From Theropithecus gelada (Eukaryota; Chordata; Mammalia; Primates; Cercopithecidae): DNA of 64,000 nucleotides. The notes under the pieces were generated by a model. That model was not told the DNA's origin, searched no databases, and worked only from the letters and a program-made list of their open reading frames with translations. This document shows positions 24,641 to 36,879 of the stretch, piece after piece. Position 1 is the stretch's first letter; every line of letters begins with the position of its first letter. Where the stretch lies: contig NC_037683.1 of NCBI RefSeq assembly GCF_003255815.1, positions 80,905,790 to 80,969,789 of the forward strand. The letters are read 5' to 3'. The translations under genes and the position numbers were made by a program.

Positions 24641-26045
24641 TTCTTTTCTTCCTATTTTTTTGGTGGTGAAATACATGTAAACAGAAAATTTACCATCCTA
24701 ACCATTTTTTAAGTGTACAGGTCAATAGCAATTAAGTTCACTCAGGCTGTTGTGTAACTAACCATCTCTACCCTCCATCTCCAGAACTTTTTATGTTCTC
24801 AAACTGTAACTCTGTACCCATAAAACAGTAATTCTCCATTCTCTCCTCCCCTCAACACCCAGCAACCACTACTCCACTTCTTTCCTCTATGTTTTGACTA
24901 CTCTAAGTACCTTAAATGCATGGAATCATACAGTATTTGTCTTCTTGTAAATGACATATGTAACTTGGCATAATGTCCTCAAGGTTCATCCATGTTATAA
25001 CAAGTGTCAGATCTTCCTTCCTTTAATATTCCATTGAGTGTGTGTATGTGTATGTGTGCGCTCACGCATGCACCATATTTTCTTTCTCCACCCTCTGTTG
25101 ATGGACACTTAGATTGACTCCCATTTATGCTGCTGTGAACATGAGTGTACAAATGTCTCTTTGGACCCTGCTTTCACTTCTTTGGGGTATATATCAAGAA
25201 GTGTAATTGCTGGATCATATGGTAATTCGGGTTCATATTTTGAGGACCCACCATACTGTGTGCATAATGGCTAAACCACTTTACATTCCCACCAACAGTG
25301 CCCAAGGGTTCCAATTATTCCACATCCTTGTCAACATCTGTTATTTTTTTTATAGTAGCCATCCTAATGAGTGTGAGGCAGTATCTCATTGTTCTTATTT
25401 GCCTTCCCTAATGATTAGATATTGAGCATCCTTTCATATGTATATTAGCCATTAGTATATCTTGTTTACAGAAATGTCTATTCAAGTCCTTTGGCCATTT
25501 TTGAAATGGGTTGTTTTGCTGTTGATGAATTTTAGCAGATCTCTGTGTATTTTGGATATTAATTCCTTATCAGACATATGATTTGCAAATATTTTCTCCC
25601 ATTCTGAAGGTTGTACCTCTTAACTCTGTTGAATAGTGTCTTTTGATGTACAGATTTTAAAATTTTTCATCAAGTTCAATTTTTTTTCCTTGTTACCTGA
25701 GCCTTTAATGTTATATACAAGAAGTCATTGCCAAATCCAATGTCATGAAGCTTTTCCTCTGTTTTCTTCTAAGCCTTTCATAATTTTAGGTCCTTCATTT
25801 AGGTCTTTGATCCATTTTGAGTTAATTTTTGTATATGGTATAAGGTAAGGGTCCAGCTTCATTTTTTCTATGTGGATAGCCAGTTTTCCTAGCTCATTTG
25901 TTGAGGAGAATGTTCTCTATTGAATGTTCTTAGCACTCTTGTCAAAAATCATTTGACCATACATGTGGGAGTTATTTCTGGGCTCTCTATCCTAGTCTAT
26001 TGGTCTCTATGTCTATCTTTCTGCCAGTATAATGTCCACCCTATA
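24641..26045 (-). mobile_element. L1M 3' region in opposite orientation
   Basis: A T-rich start marks the 3' end. The reversed L1 ORF2 and 3' UTR path follows: aaggttcatccatgttataa, tctttggggtatatatcaag, catcctaatgagtgtgaggc, ttccttatcagacatatgat and ttgatccattttgagttaat. About 1.4 kb, 5'-truncated at the right. Confidence 0.92.
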
Positions 26046-26935
26046 GCTACTAATGACTATTTCTACAATATACAGAGAAGGGAGAGGAAAAATACGTAGT
26101 ATCTATATGAAAGAAATCATAAAACTTCAATACAAAATTTCTGGTTTTATTTTGTACATTCCTACATTACTTGACTTTTCTCCCCAGTGAGCTTGTATTA
26201 CTTTTGGTAAAAATGATAAAAATCACCTTGTATGAAGCACTAAAATAGGAGTTAAGCAGAGAATAATACAAAGCTGTCTTTGTAGCTGAGGTGTGCATTA
26301 AATGCCAATAAAGAAATAATACAGTCCAGAGAACAAACGAGAGAAAGAATATACAACACAGAACACGACAAAATATTTTCAACATGTGTGAGGAAGTTTC
26401 ATATTTCAAAACAAGACTGGCCACGGTAAATTAACTGTTTTTGTCATTCATTTTGGAAAATATCCTGACATAGGAGTTTTAGAGACGGCTAATTAAAGAA
26501 GAGGACTCGGTAAATGAGGGAAGTTAGGAGGACTGGGTAGGGAGTTAAGATTGTTCCCAGCATATGGTGCAATTTGAGAGTTAAGTGCAACAGGAATGAG
26601 CAGACAGTTAAAAGGAGGTCCTTAGTGGCCTGGTAAGTGGTCTCTAGAGCAGAGGGTAAGCACTGTGATGGAAGCATCTTGAAAGGAAGAAGCTGAACTA
26701 TCTAGGACAGACAGAAGATGAGCAGGGCTAGACCAGGATCCACTAAATCATGTAAACAAAGAGGATTCTTAGGGGAAAAGGATGCATATGGCATAAATGC
26801 GATGTCACTGGTACCTCTGAGGTAGGCCTAGAAGGCTATGGAGTGGGGCAACCCAACCTAACCAGTGAAGGCAGGGGTGGGTTACAAGATCACCCAGTAG
26901 TTGACAACTCCACCACCCTCTTCTTCATAGATTAA
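26046..26935. other. Unassigned sequence between two L1 fragments
   Basis: About 0.9 kb does not look like L1, Alu or LTR. It separates the antisense L1 from the sense L1 that resumes at about 26940. Confidence 0.5.
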
Positions 26936-29085
26936 TGATTACCTTAGATTAAAGAGTCCAGAAAACAAGCAAATCAGGCTATTAATGTTCAACATGATCA
27001 AGGTCGTATATGAAAAACCCACAGCTAAACATCACATTCAATGGTGAAATAATAATGCTTTCCTCCAAAATCAGAAACCAAAGAAGGATGCCCACTTGTG
27101 CCACCTCTGTTCAATACAACACTATAAATTCTAGTCAGAGCAAATAGGCTAGAAATAAAAAAGCATCCAAATTGGAAAGAAGGAAGTACAATTATCTTTG
27201 TTCACAGAGGATATAAACTTATTGTTGAAAATACTAGAGAATTCACAAAAAAACTGATAGAGCTAATAAATTCAGCAAAGTTGGAGGATATAAAATCAAC
27301 ACACAAAAATCAGTTATATTTCTATGCCCTAGTAACAAAATATTAAGAAATTCTATTTACAATACCATCAAAAATAATACTCAGAAATAAATTTAACCAG
27401 GGAGGTGACAGGCACAGATAAAACTATTAAAAAATGCCTAAAGAAAGTATTAAATACCTAAATAAACAGAAAGACATCATCCCATTTCATGGACTGGAAG
27501 ACTTGATATTGTTAAGATGACAATAGTACCCAAAACAATCTACAGATTCAATTCGATTTCTATCAAAATCTCAAAATCTGTTTTTTTTGCAGAAATAGAA
27601 AAACCCATTGTAAAATTCATATGGAATTCCAAGGCACATCAAATAGCCAAAACAACTTGAAAAGAAAGAACAAAATTGGAGGGATCACATTTCATGATTT
27701 CAAAACTCACTACAAAAGCTGCAATATAAACCCTCAAATATACAGTCAACTGATTTTTGACAAATGTGCTAAGACCACTCACTGGGAAAAGGAGTCTTTT
27801 CAACAAATAATGTTGGGAAAATGGGATATCCACATACCAAAGAATAGAGTTAGATCCCTACCTTACATTATATACAAAAATCAACTTAAAATTAATCAAA
27901 GATCTTAAGAGCTAAAACTGTGACTATAAAACTCTTTTTAAAAAAAACAGAAGTAAATCTTTATAACCTTGGATTTGACAATCGTTTCTTCAATATGACA
28001 CCAAAAGCACAGGCAACAAAAGAAAAAATATGTAACTTGGACTTTATCAAATAAAAAAAACTTTTGTGCAAAAGACACTAAAAAGAGAGTAAAAAGACAA
28101 CCCACAGAATGGGAAAAATAATACTTGGAAATCATAGCTTATAAAGGATTTGTATACAGAACATAATAAAGAACTCCTACAACAACAAAAACAAAAAACC
28201 AAACAGCCCAATTTAAAAATGGGCAAATGACTTGAACAGGCATTTCTCCAAAGACAATATAAAAATTGCCAAGAAGCACATGAAAAAAATGCTCAACACC
28301 ATTAGTCATCAGTGAAATGCAAATCAAATCCACAATCAGATTCCACTTTATACCCATTAGAAAGGCTATTATCAAAAAAACGGAAAATTGTAACAAGGGT
28401 TGGGAAGGATGTGGAAAATGTTGAACCATCATGCACTGCTGACTGGAATGTAAAATCATGTTGACACTGTGGAAACCAGTTTGGCAGTTCTGCAAAAACG
28501 TAACCATAAGATTACCATTTAACGTAGCAATTCTACTCCTAGATATATATCCAGAAGGACTGAAAGCAGGTACGTACACAGATACTTGTACACCAAACTT
28601 CACAGCAGCATTATTTCACAATAGCCAAAGGGTGGAAACCCAAGTGCCCATCAACAGATGAACAGATAAACAAAAGGCATACACATACAATGCAATATTA
28701 TTCAGCCATAAAAAGGAATGAAGTTCTGACAACCACATGCTACAACATGGATGAACCTTGAAAACACTGTGCTTAGTGAAATCAGCCAGATGCAAAAGGA
28801 CAAATATGGTATCATTCCATTTACATGAGGTATGTGAAATAGGTGAATTCGTAAAGATGGAAAGTAGAATAGAGATTACCAGGGGCAGGAGGAAATGGAA
28901 AATGGGAAGTTATTGCTCAAGAGGTAAAGAGTTTCTGTTTGGAATGATAAAAAAAAAGTTCTGCAAACAGTGGTGATGGTTATACAAGATTGTGAATGCA
29001 TTTAATGCTACTAAATTGTATGCTTAAAAATGTTAAAATGTGAAATTTTGACATTTTATGTTTTTTTTAATATATATATATTTAA
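26936..29085 (+). mobile_element. L1M ORF2 3' part and 3' UTR
   Basis: Long sense-strand L1 homology is seen: ggtcgtatatgaaaaaccca, cagaggatataaacttattg, catttcatggactggaagac, caactgatttttgacaaatg, atgacaccaaaagcacaggc, caaatgacttgaacaggcat and tattattcagccataaaaag. Many stops and frameshifts show that it is dead. Confidence 0.95.
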
Positions 29086-29140
29086 CACAGTACGAAAAAA
29101 TGTAAGAAGAAAGGACTATCAGGGCTTCCTTGAAGAAGAC

Positions 29141-29437
29141 TTTTTTTTTTTGAGATAAAGTTTTGCTCTTTTGCCCAGGCTGGAGTGCAATGGTGCGATC
29201 TCGGCTCACTGCAACCTCCGCCTCCCGGGTTCAAGCGATTCTCCTGACTCAGCCTCCCAAGTAGCTGGGATTGCAGGCGCCTGCCACCAAACCCGGCTAA
29301 TTTTTTTTTGTATTTTTAGTAGAAACGGGGTTTTGCCATGTTGGTCAGGCTGGTCTCGAGCTCCAGACCTCAGGTGATCCACCTGCCTCAGCCTCCCAAA
29401 GTGCTAGGATTATAGGCATGAGCCACCACACCTGGCC
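29141..29437 (-). mobile_element. AluS element
   Basis: A full reversed dimer runs from the T tract and gagataaagttttgctc to gagccaccacacctggcc. Confidence 0.95.
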
Positions 29438-30744
29438 TGAGGAAGGTATTATTCATATAGCTTAATAACCTCACAGGAAACGTTAAGTGGAAGAAGACAA
29501 TGGCCCATCAAAAAAGCGAAGAAGAAAGCCAGGAGATAGTTCTTTCATCTGGTATTAAATATGAAACAGGTATTTCATAACCATAGAGCTACTACAATCA
29601 AACTGCAGCATCTCTGTCCTACCAAGAAGGGGCAGACTTCTGATAAGTCTAATTTGCAAAAGAAATGCATACATTTCAACAGTTCTCTCTTGACTCTCAA
29701 GTAAATAAATATCAAGCAACACACATCCTTCATAAAGAAGTGGAGACAAGCAATCCAAAGAGAGAGAAATATATTTTCCAAAATTCACTTTCTTCTCATA
29801 GAAATGACTGGGACAAGAAACCATGCTTTTCTGAGTTCTGTGCATCGTTGCCACATTTGAAGTAGTGGTTAGAGACAGGCTGCTACCCAGAGTTGTAAAA
29901 TTACAATAAAGTGTCTCCAGCCTTGAAAACGACTTTGGGATATTTCACTCATGGGAGGGTGGGGATAGGTGGCACTTTTCTACCTAACAATACACAGAAT
30001 TTCCTCTCTGGTTTCACAGCAGTGAAGTGCTATTCACAGGATTAAAAAATGAACAAATCATCTGCCTCCACTTCCTGGAGACAAACATTTGGTTTGATAA
30101 GTAAACAAAAAAGTCATTTATACTCAAAAGACCACTTGGATGGATATAAACAGTTCTGATTTACTCCAACGGGTCTGGAGGGGGTGTAATTTATTACAGT
30201 CCACTTAGCGCTGTAACAACTGCTTTTCAAAACCCGACATTGATTCATGAAAATGAACATACGGACTCTCTTTGCAGCATAAACCCTCACAGCCTCAGGC
30301 AAGTGCTGATAGAAATGTAGTACAAGGCATTGCGAGACTGGTATGCGGAAGCAAGCAATTACGCCAGTACTTAACCCAATCTATCGCTCATCAGAAAAGC
30401 GTTTAGCACTGGAGTCAGACCCAGACAGGCTGACAAGGAGCAGAGCCACTTAACTGTCCCCTCCAGCAATTACACTCTCTCAACCCAAGAGTGTGTCAAA
30501 TTAAAACAACTACACATTGACTTTTCACTTCTGTAAACATTAAGAGGTGATTGACAATTTCAGGCTGCAACCAGCCAGGCATTATCCATCTGCCCCTCCT
30601 TTGCCTATCTGCTCTTAGCTCTGATAGTCTTGTTTCTTTAGGAATATTCCTATAGGACACCAGAGGATATAGGGGCTTTTCCACTGGAGCTTACTATCTC
30701 TTACATATAAGCAGCTACAGATGACCCTTAAAAACTGGGTATTT
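29438..30744. other. Unique intron with a CpG-retaining block
   Basis: No exon or repeat is recognised. The part at 30150-30425 keeps about nine CpGs in an otherwise AT-rich, non-repeat background and is a candidate conserved element. Confidence 0.45.
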
Positions 30745-31250
30745 CACCCAAAGGATTATAAATCATGCTGCTATAAAGACACATGTACACGTATGTTTAC
30801 TGTGGCACTATTCACAATAGCAAAGACTTGGAACCAACCCAAATGTTCATCAATGATAGACTGAAATAAGAAAACGTGGCACATATACACCATGGAATAC
30901 TATGCAGCCATAGAAAAAGATGAGTTCATGTCCTTTGTAGGGACATGGATGAAGCTGGAAACCATAATTCTCAGCAAACTCTCGCAAGGGCAGAAAACCA
31001 AACACTGCATGTTCTCACTCACAGGTGGGAATTGAACAATGAGAACACTTGGACACAGGAAGGGGAACATCACACACCGGGGCCTGTTCGGGGGTGGGGG
31101 CCTGAGGGAGGGATAGCATTAGGAGATATACCTAATGTAAATGACGAGTTAATGGGTGCAGCACACCAACATGGCACATGTATACATATGTAACGAACCT
31201 GCACGTTGTGCACATGTACCCTATAACTTAAAGTATAATTTAAAAAAAAC
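30745..31250 (+). mobile_element. 5'-truncated L1PA with target-site duplication
   Basis: The last about 500 bp of a young primate L1 is present: caaagacttggaaccaaccc, ccatggaatactatgcagcc, gggatagcattaggagatat and ttgtgcacatgtaccc. It is closed by an A tail. The repeat aactgggtattt at 30733-30744 and 31251-31262 is the target-site duplication. Confidence 0.95.
31090..31112 (+). other. G-quadruplex motif in the L1PA 3' UTR
   Basis: Runs G5, G5, G3 and G3 with loops of 1, 5 and 1 nt match the quadruplex pattern. A G-rich 3' UTR tract is a known property of primate L1. Confidence 0.75.
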
Positions 31251-31509
31251 AACTGGGTATTTAAAAAATTACCATTAGTCACTTTCAATTAGAAAAACGC
31301 TAGTCACTTAGAACTAGAAAAATTGAAAATCACCCACAGTCTTTAAATGCACTACTGTTTTCACTGCTTCTATTATAAGTTCTTATTTTGGAGGATTCCC
31401 TTCCCTGGTTAACCTATACGCCTTTATTTCAGAACTGTAGGAAAGATATAGTTGAGACAGCTGGGAGAGACAAACCAAAGCAAGATAACCTAGAAAATAT
31501 TCACCAGAG

Positions 31510-31589
31510 TCAACATTCAATGTCTGGTGTGTCAACAACTGTCAATTTTATAGGCTTGTGCTTAGGACTCAACATTCAATGTCTGGTGT
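31510..31589 (+). repeat. 21-bp direct repeat pair
   Basis: tcaacattcaatgtctggtg plus t occurs at 31510-31530 and again at 31569-31589, with 38 bp between the copies. Confidence 0.9.
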
Positions 31590-31663
31590 TCTCTGATGCT
31601 CACAGAAAAGGGCCACAGTCACTTCAAAGTGTCAAAACTTTCCTCTTTTGCCACTTTGTCCTC

Positions 31664-32230
31664 TTGGCACCAAGACCATTTAATGGGGGAAAGGAGAGTG
31701 TTTAACAAATAGCGCTGGGAAAAACTGGATATTCGTGTGCAAAAGAATGAAGCTGGACTCTTCCCTTACACCGCATACAAAAATTAACTCAAAATGGATC
31801 AAAGACCTGGATTAAACCTAACAGCTAAAACTATAAAATGCTTAGAAGACAATGTGACGCTGGATTTGGCAATAATTTCTCTTTTGAAAATTTTTAAATT
31901 TTTAAATTTTTGAGACAAGGTCTCAATCTTTTGCCCAAGCTGGAGAGCGTTGGTGTGATTACAGCTCACTGCAGCCTCAAACTCCTGGGGCTCAAGTGAT
32001 CCTCCTGCCTCAGCCTCCTGAATAGCTAGGACTACAGGTGCATGCCACCACACCCAGCTCTGATTTCTTAAATATGACACCAAAAGCACAGGCAACAGAT
32101 GAAGAAACAAGACAAACTAGACTTCATCAAAAATTAAAAATACGTATGCATCAAAGGTCACTATCAACAGAGTGAAGAGGCAACTCACAAAATGAGAGAA
32201 AATATGTACACATCTTCTATCTGATAAGGG
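31664..32230 (+). mobile_element. L1 ORF2 fragment, interrupted by an Alu monomer
   Basis: The L1 phrases accatttaatgggggaaag, ctcaaaatggatcaaagacc and atgacaccaaaagcacaggc lie on both sides of the insertion at about 31905-32058. Confidence 0.88.
31905..32058 (-). mobile_element. Alu monomer / partial Alu inside L1
   Basis: The sequence ttttgagacaaggtctcaat to caccacacccagc equals one arm of a reversed Alu (the right arm, from the tail to the mid A-rich region). Confidence 0.8.
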
Positions 32231-32640
32231 ATGAATGCTACATCCCCACTTTTGCTTTTAATGAAAGCATCCTTGCCAAGTCTCCAAGGCTCACATACTG
32301 CTCCAAGGCCATAAGACAAGTTTTCCACTCTGGGCAAGTACTATTCTTGGACTGAGATCAACCAAGTTCTAGCTGAGTTACTCACTTACATCATCTTTTT
32401 TTTTTTTTTAAGTGTGCATCACAGGTTAAGTCCAAGGATCAACTAATTCTGTCAGCAGTCACTCAACAAGTCTGTCAGTAACAGCTCCTCAACCCTACAG
32501 GATACTAGAATAAGGGCTGATGTTCCCACAAAAGTCAAGACCTTTAAATGATGTTTGTGACCATATGGGACTTGTTTTCTCAGGTTTAAACCCTGCCTTG
32601 TCCTTTCCTGTCACTGTAAAAGACCCGAAAAGTTGCCAAA
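32231..32640. other. Unique intronic sequence
   Basis: A T tract lies at 32397-32411. Nothing else is recognised. Confidence 0.4.
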
Positions 32641-32644
32641 TAGG

Positions 32645-32830
32645 ACTGCCTATGATGATGTAAATATTTTGTTTCTGCACTATCCAGTACGACTGAACTA
32701 GCCTCTTGTAGCCACAGAGCACCTGAAATGGGCCTGGTGTGACAGAGGAATTGCATTTTCCATTGTAATTAAAACTGAAATAACCCTGTGTGCTGGGAGC
32801 TGCTGTACTGCATGGTGCAGGTCTATGACA
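32645..32830 (+). mobile_element. MER-type DNA transposon fragment
   Basis: The words gcactatccagtacgactga, cacagagcacctgaaatggg and aattaaaactgaaataaccc resemble a common non-autonomous hAT family. It is diverged and its ends are not defined. Confidence 0.5.
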
Positions 32831-33200
32831 TCAGGCTGAAGACAAGGGTTTCAACGCTGGTTTGACAGCTTGAGGGTGAAAAGCGTCCCAGGAAGAAACC
32901 CGGTCAGGAGAGATAAGGTCACCCTGCTCCACTCCTAGCTGTGTTACCCATTCTCTCTACTCAGCAATCGGCTTACGGATAAAATAGGGTCAGTGATTTT
33001 TGCTCTACCTACCTGTGGTATCACAGAAACATATTTGGTCTTTGTCCTTGGTTCCTGGCACAGAGTTCCTAAAACCCTTGGAATTTCCTGAGTGATAAGG
33101 ATGTCAGAAGCCTCTTTTGTTCTAATAAGGTGACTTGGCGGCAGGCAGCTAGATAACTTCAGGATGGGGGCTGGTCGCCTGAAAGACCCTAAGCCTTGAT
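32831..33200. other. Unique intronic sequence
   Basis: Nothing is recognised beyond ordinary intron. Confidence 0.35.
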
Positions 33201-33212
33201 TAAAAGCTTGGA

Positions 33213-33534
33213 GCTCTCGCCCGGTCACGGTGGCTCACACTTGCAATCCCAGCACTTTGGGAGGCCGAGGAGGGTGGATTGACCACCTGAGGTCAGGACT
33301 TCGAGACCAGCCTGGCCAACATGGTGAAACTCCATCTCTACTAAAAATACAAAAATTCGCTGGGCATGGTGGTGTGCACCTGTAATCCCAGCCACTCAGG
33401 AGGCTGAGGCAGGAGAATCCCTTGAACCTGGGAGACGGAGGTTGCAGTGGGCCGAGATCACACCATTGCACTCAAGCCTGGGTAACAAGAGCAAAATCCA
33501 TCTCAAAAAAAATTTTAAAAATAAAAAAATAAAA
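33213..33534 (+). mobile_element. AluS element with target-site duplication
   Basis: The Alu body begins ccggtcacggtggctcac at 33221. The repeat taaaagcttgga flanks it at 33201-33212 and 33535-33546. The eight bases gctctcgc between the left duplication and the Alu body are not normal Alu 5' sequence. Confidence 0.93.
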
Positions 33535-33546
33535 TAAAAGCTTGGA

Positions 33547-34608
33547 ACACTCAAAGGGCAAGGAGATACCCTGCCCTACGCACGTCTTCCATTTGGCTGC
33601 TCCTGAGTTGTATCCTTTATTTAAAAAACTGCTAAGAATAAGTAAAGCACTTTCTGAGTTCTGTAAGTCATACAGAGAATTATTGGACTAAAAGGGGACT
33701 GTAGGAACCCCTAATTTGTAGTCAGCTGGGTAAAAATGTGGATACCCTGGGCACCCCATTTTTCAGCTGGAGCCTAAAATGGGGGCAGTTTTGTGGGACT
33801 GAGCCCTTAACCTGTGACATCTGGGCCAACTTCAGAAAGTTAGTGTCAGAATTGAATTGAATTGTAGGACACCCAGTTTGTGTCAAAAGGAAAAAAACCT
33901 CTCATTACCTAATAAGATTGTTGTTAGGACTGAACAAAATGATCTATGTCAAAGTGCTTCCAAGAGTAAAATATTATTTTTCATATTTGGATGGTCTATA
34001 CAGACATTAGTTCATGAATGTTAGCCATGATCAGTTTACTCTGAAGTTACCATTGCATTGGCTCATTATAACATCAAGAAATGACGCACTGCACTCTCAT
34101 TCACGTCCCTGCGTGTGGAGGCCCAAATTCTGCCAGATCTGCCAGAAAAACTGGCAAAGTCTCTCACTTTACCAGTACATCAGAGTTAAATTGTTTAAGG
34201 TTATGCAGAGCGCTTCTTAAAAGGCAAAGATAGAATGAGTTAGAAATTTTCTGAAATTCAGAGGTAGAAATGAAATGAAATGATATTCTAGGGAGTTAAA
34301 TGAGGAAAAGAAGAGCAACAACTGGAAAAGTGTTTCTGTGAGTGGAGTGTGAGTAACCACTGCGTTCTCCCGTCCTCCATCTCTAAGAGCCACCGCTGGC
34401 TCTAGGGATGCAATCTGCAGATGAGGACCTGACGTGGGCTGGGGTCTCTGTGCTGGACAGTTAGGAAGGTAAGTGATCAGCAAAGACCAGAATTGAGGCA
34501 GTAAGACCTGAAAACATACAACATATTCCATTCATTTTACACACACTGACCCACCAAATCTCATCAAGAAGAGACATTTAGAGACATAAAACCCTTCAAC
34601 AGTGTTAG
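33547..34608. other. Unique intronic sequence
   Basis: No gene or strong repeat is recognised. Confidence 0.4.
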
Positions 34609-34995
34609 TGACCGAACGTAGTCTCTCTGCCAAAACTACTGAAGCCTAGCTCCCAGTGTGACTGTATTTGGAGACAGGGCCTTTAGGGAGATAACTGGGG
34701 TTAAATGAGGTCATACTCTCTAAGACTACTGTCCTTATAAGAAGAGAGACCAGAGCTCACATTCCATTCTCTCTCTGTGTGTGTCTGTCTCCACACACAC
34801 ACACAGGAAAAGCCATGTGAGGACATAAGACAGCAGTCTACAACTCAGGAGTTCTAGAAGCCTTACTGGAAAGCAACTTTTGACTGCACCTTGATCTTAG
34901 AATTCCAGCCTCCAGACTGTGAGAAAATAAATTTCTGTTGTTGGGGCCACCTAGTCTCTGCCTTTTTGTTACAGCAGCCTGACCAGACTAATTGA
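34609..34995 (+). mobile_element. Solo LTR-like repeat (ERVL/MaLR type)
   Basis: The path gtgactgtatttggagacag, gttaaatgaggtcatac, gtccttataagaagagagac, gccatgtgaggacataag, cttgatcttagaattccagc and tgtgagaaaataaatttctg is a common old LTR-type repeat that includes its AATAAA. No viral coding region adjoins it. The subfamily is not assigned. Confidence 0.65.
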
Positions 34996-35214
34996 AATAG
35001 TATTAGCATAAAATGGGAAAATAACATGGCCTGGACTGCTCAACGTCCATATGCACCACATTCCTCTCACTGCATAGAGGAGGTTCTACTCATTACATTC
35101 GTATGCTGAATTCAAAGAACTGGAGACTTAATGAAATGAGACAGAACAGATATTTCACTTGGATAATCTTGTGGTTTAATAGTCTTTCTTGGTCCTGTAA
35201 TAGTTTTTGAACTA

Positions 35215-35640
35215 AAAATAAACCAAGTCCCTCCATATAATGGAATGTTACTTGACTACAAAAAGAAGTGAAGCTCTGATACAGGCTACAACATGGACAA
35301 ACCCAGAAAATATTATGCTAAATGAAAGAAGTCAGACGCAAAAGACCACATAGTCTATGATCCCATTTATACAAAAAGTCCAGAATAGGCAAATTCATAG
35401 AGACAGAAAGTAAACTAGTATTTTGGCAGGGGCTGGGAGGGAGGTAGAAATGGGAGTGATATGGGGATTGTTTTGGGGATGATGGAAATGTTCTGGAATT
35501 AGATAGCCGTGATGGTTCCATAGCTTTGTTAGTATACTAAAATCCACTGAATTATACATTTTAAAATGATTAATTTTATGATATGTGAATTATATTTTAA
35601 TAAAGCCATTATAAAGACAAACAAACAAACAAACAAACAG
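35215..35640 (+). mobile_element. L1M 3' end with (CAAA)n tail
   Basis: The phrases atataatggaatgttacttg, ggctacaacatggacaaacc, gaaagaagtcagacgcaaaa and tatattttaataaagcc show an old L1 3' end. It is closed by acaaacaaacaaac units at about 35617-35639. Confidence 0.85.
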
Positions 35641-35948
35641 GGCTGGGCACAATGGCTTATGCCTGTAATCCCAGTGCTTGGCGAGGCTGAAAACAGGAGG
35701 GCCACTTGAGGCCCAGAGTTTAAGACCAGCCTAGGCAACATAGCAAGAACCTGTCTCTAAAAAAATTTTTTTAAATAAAAAAATAGCCAGGTGTGGTGGT
35801 GCGCACCTGCAGTCCTATCTAGTTGAGAGGCTGAGGCAGGAGCATCACTTGAGCCAAGGAGTTCAAGGTTACAGTGAGCTATTATCATGCCACTGTACTC
35901 TGGCCTGGGTAACAGACAGAGACCCTGTCTCTAAAAAACAAATAAAAC
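35641..35948 (+). mobile_element. AluJ element
   Basis: A complete diverged dimer starts ggctgggcacaatggctta, with a long A/T middle linker and the tail ctctaaaaaacaaataaaac. Confidence 0.93.
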
Positions 35949-36571
35949 AATCAACCTCCATCCTACCTCTACAGCTATGTGATAACAAAGGTGAAGCATG
36001 CCTGGAAAAGGCTCCATATTTGGAGCATTTATCGAGAATCTGACTGTAATCCTGGTTTCTCTAACTTGAGAAGAAAACACCCTCTTCGGTTTACGAGGAA
36101 GACTTCAACCAGGTCTTGAATAAGGTCAAGACGGCTGGGCACACAGCTACTCCATCCCACACCCTACAGAGGCACACAGGCAAGGCTGCTCTGCAGACAG
36201 GAAGGGAAGGGAGGTGTCCCTAAGACTGCTGACTTTCCGCTATCACTGCAGCCACGCCTTCTCTCATGGTTCAGCTCCCAGAGCATTATGCGAGGCCCAG
36301 ACACTAACTGTCACTCAATGAATTTCTCACTTGTTTACGGACGGAGCCATGAGTTTACATCCCGGGGGGATTTAAGGAAAGAGACACTGAGGAACTGGCC
36401 CTGCAGAAGAGCTTTAAGAGTCACCGTTTGGCCTGGCACAACCAAGGGGACAACGGAACAAAATGCATGAAAAGTATAAATTTCCATTTTCATTCTGAAC
36501 AGCAGTGGATTAACTTTCATTTACCATATACCAATGTGTCTAGCCTATAAAATAGAAAGAAAGAAATAATA
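35949..36571. other. Unique intronic sequence
   Basis: No gene or repeat is recognised. A few CpGs occur at about 36240-36440. Confidence 0.4.
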
Positions 36572-36879
36572 GGCCCGGCGCGGTGGCTCATGCCTGTAAT
36601 CCCAGCGCTTTGGGAGGCCGAGAGGTCAGGAGATCGAGATCATCCTGGCTAATACAGTGAAACCCCGTCTCTACTAAAAATACAAAAAAAAAAAAAAAAA
36701 AAATTAGCCAGGCGTGGTGGCAGGCACCCGTAGTCCCAGCTACTCGGGAGGCTGAGGCAGGAGAATGGCATGAGCCCAGGAGGCGGAGCTTGCAATGAGC
36801 TGAGATCATGCCACTGCACTCCAGCCTGGGTGACAGAGCGAGACTCCATCCAAAAAAAAAAAAAAAGGAAAAAAAAAAG
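36572..36879 (+). mobile_element. AluY with 5' internal deletion
   Basis: A young dimer with ggagcttgcaatgagctgag. The segment that normally follows gggaggccgag (the gcggatcacga part) is missing. The A tail holds a ggaa interruption, after which the next Alu starts directly. Confidence 0.93.

Noticed and set aside
26936..29085. Possible functional L1 reverse transcriptase
   Set aside because: Only the 3' part is present and it carries many stops and frameshifts. No intact L1 occurs in the window.
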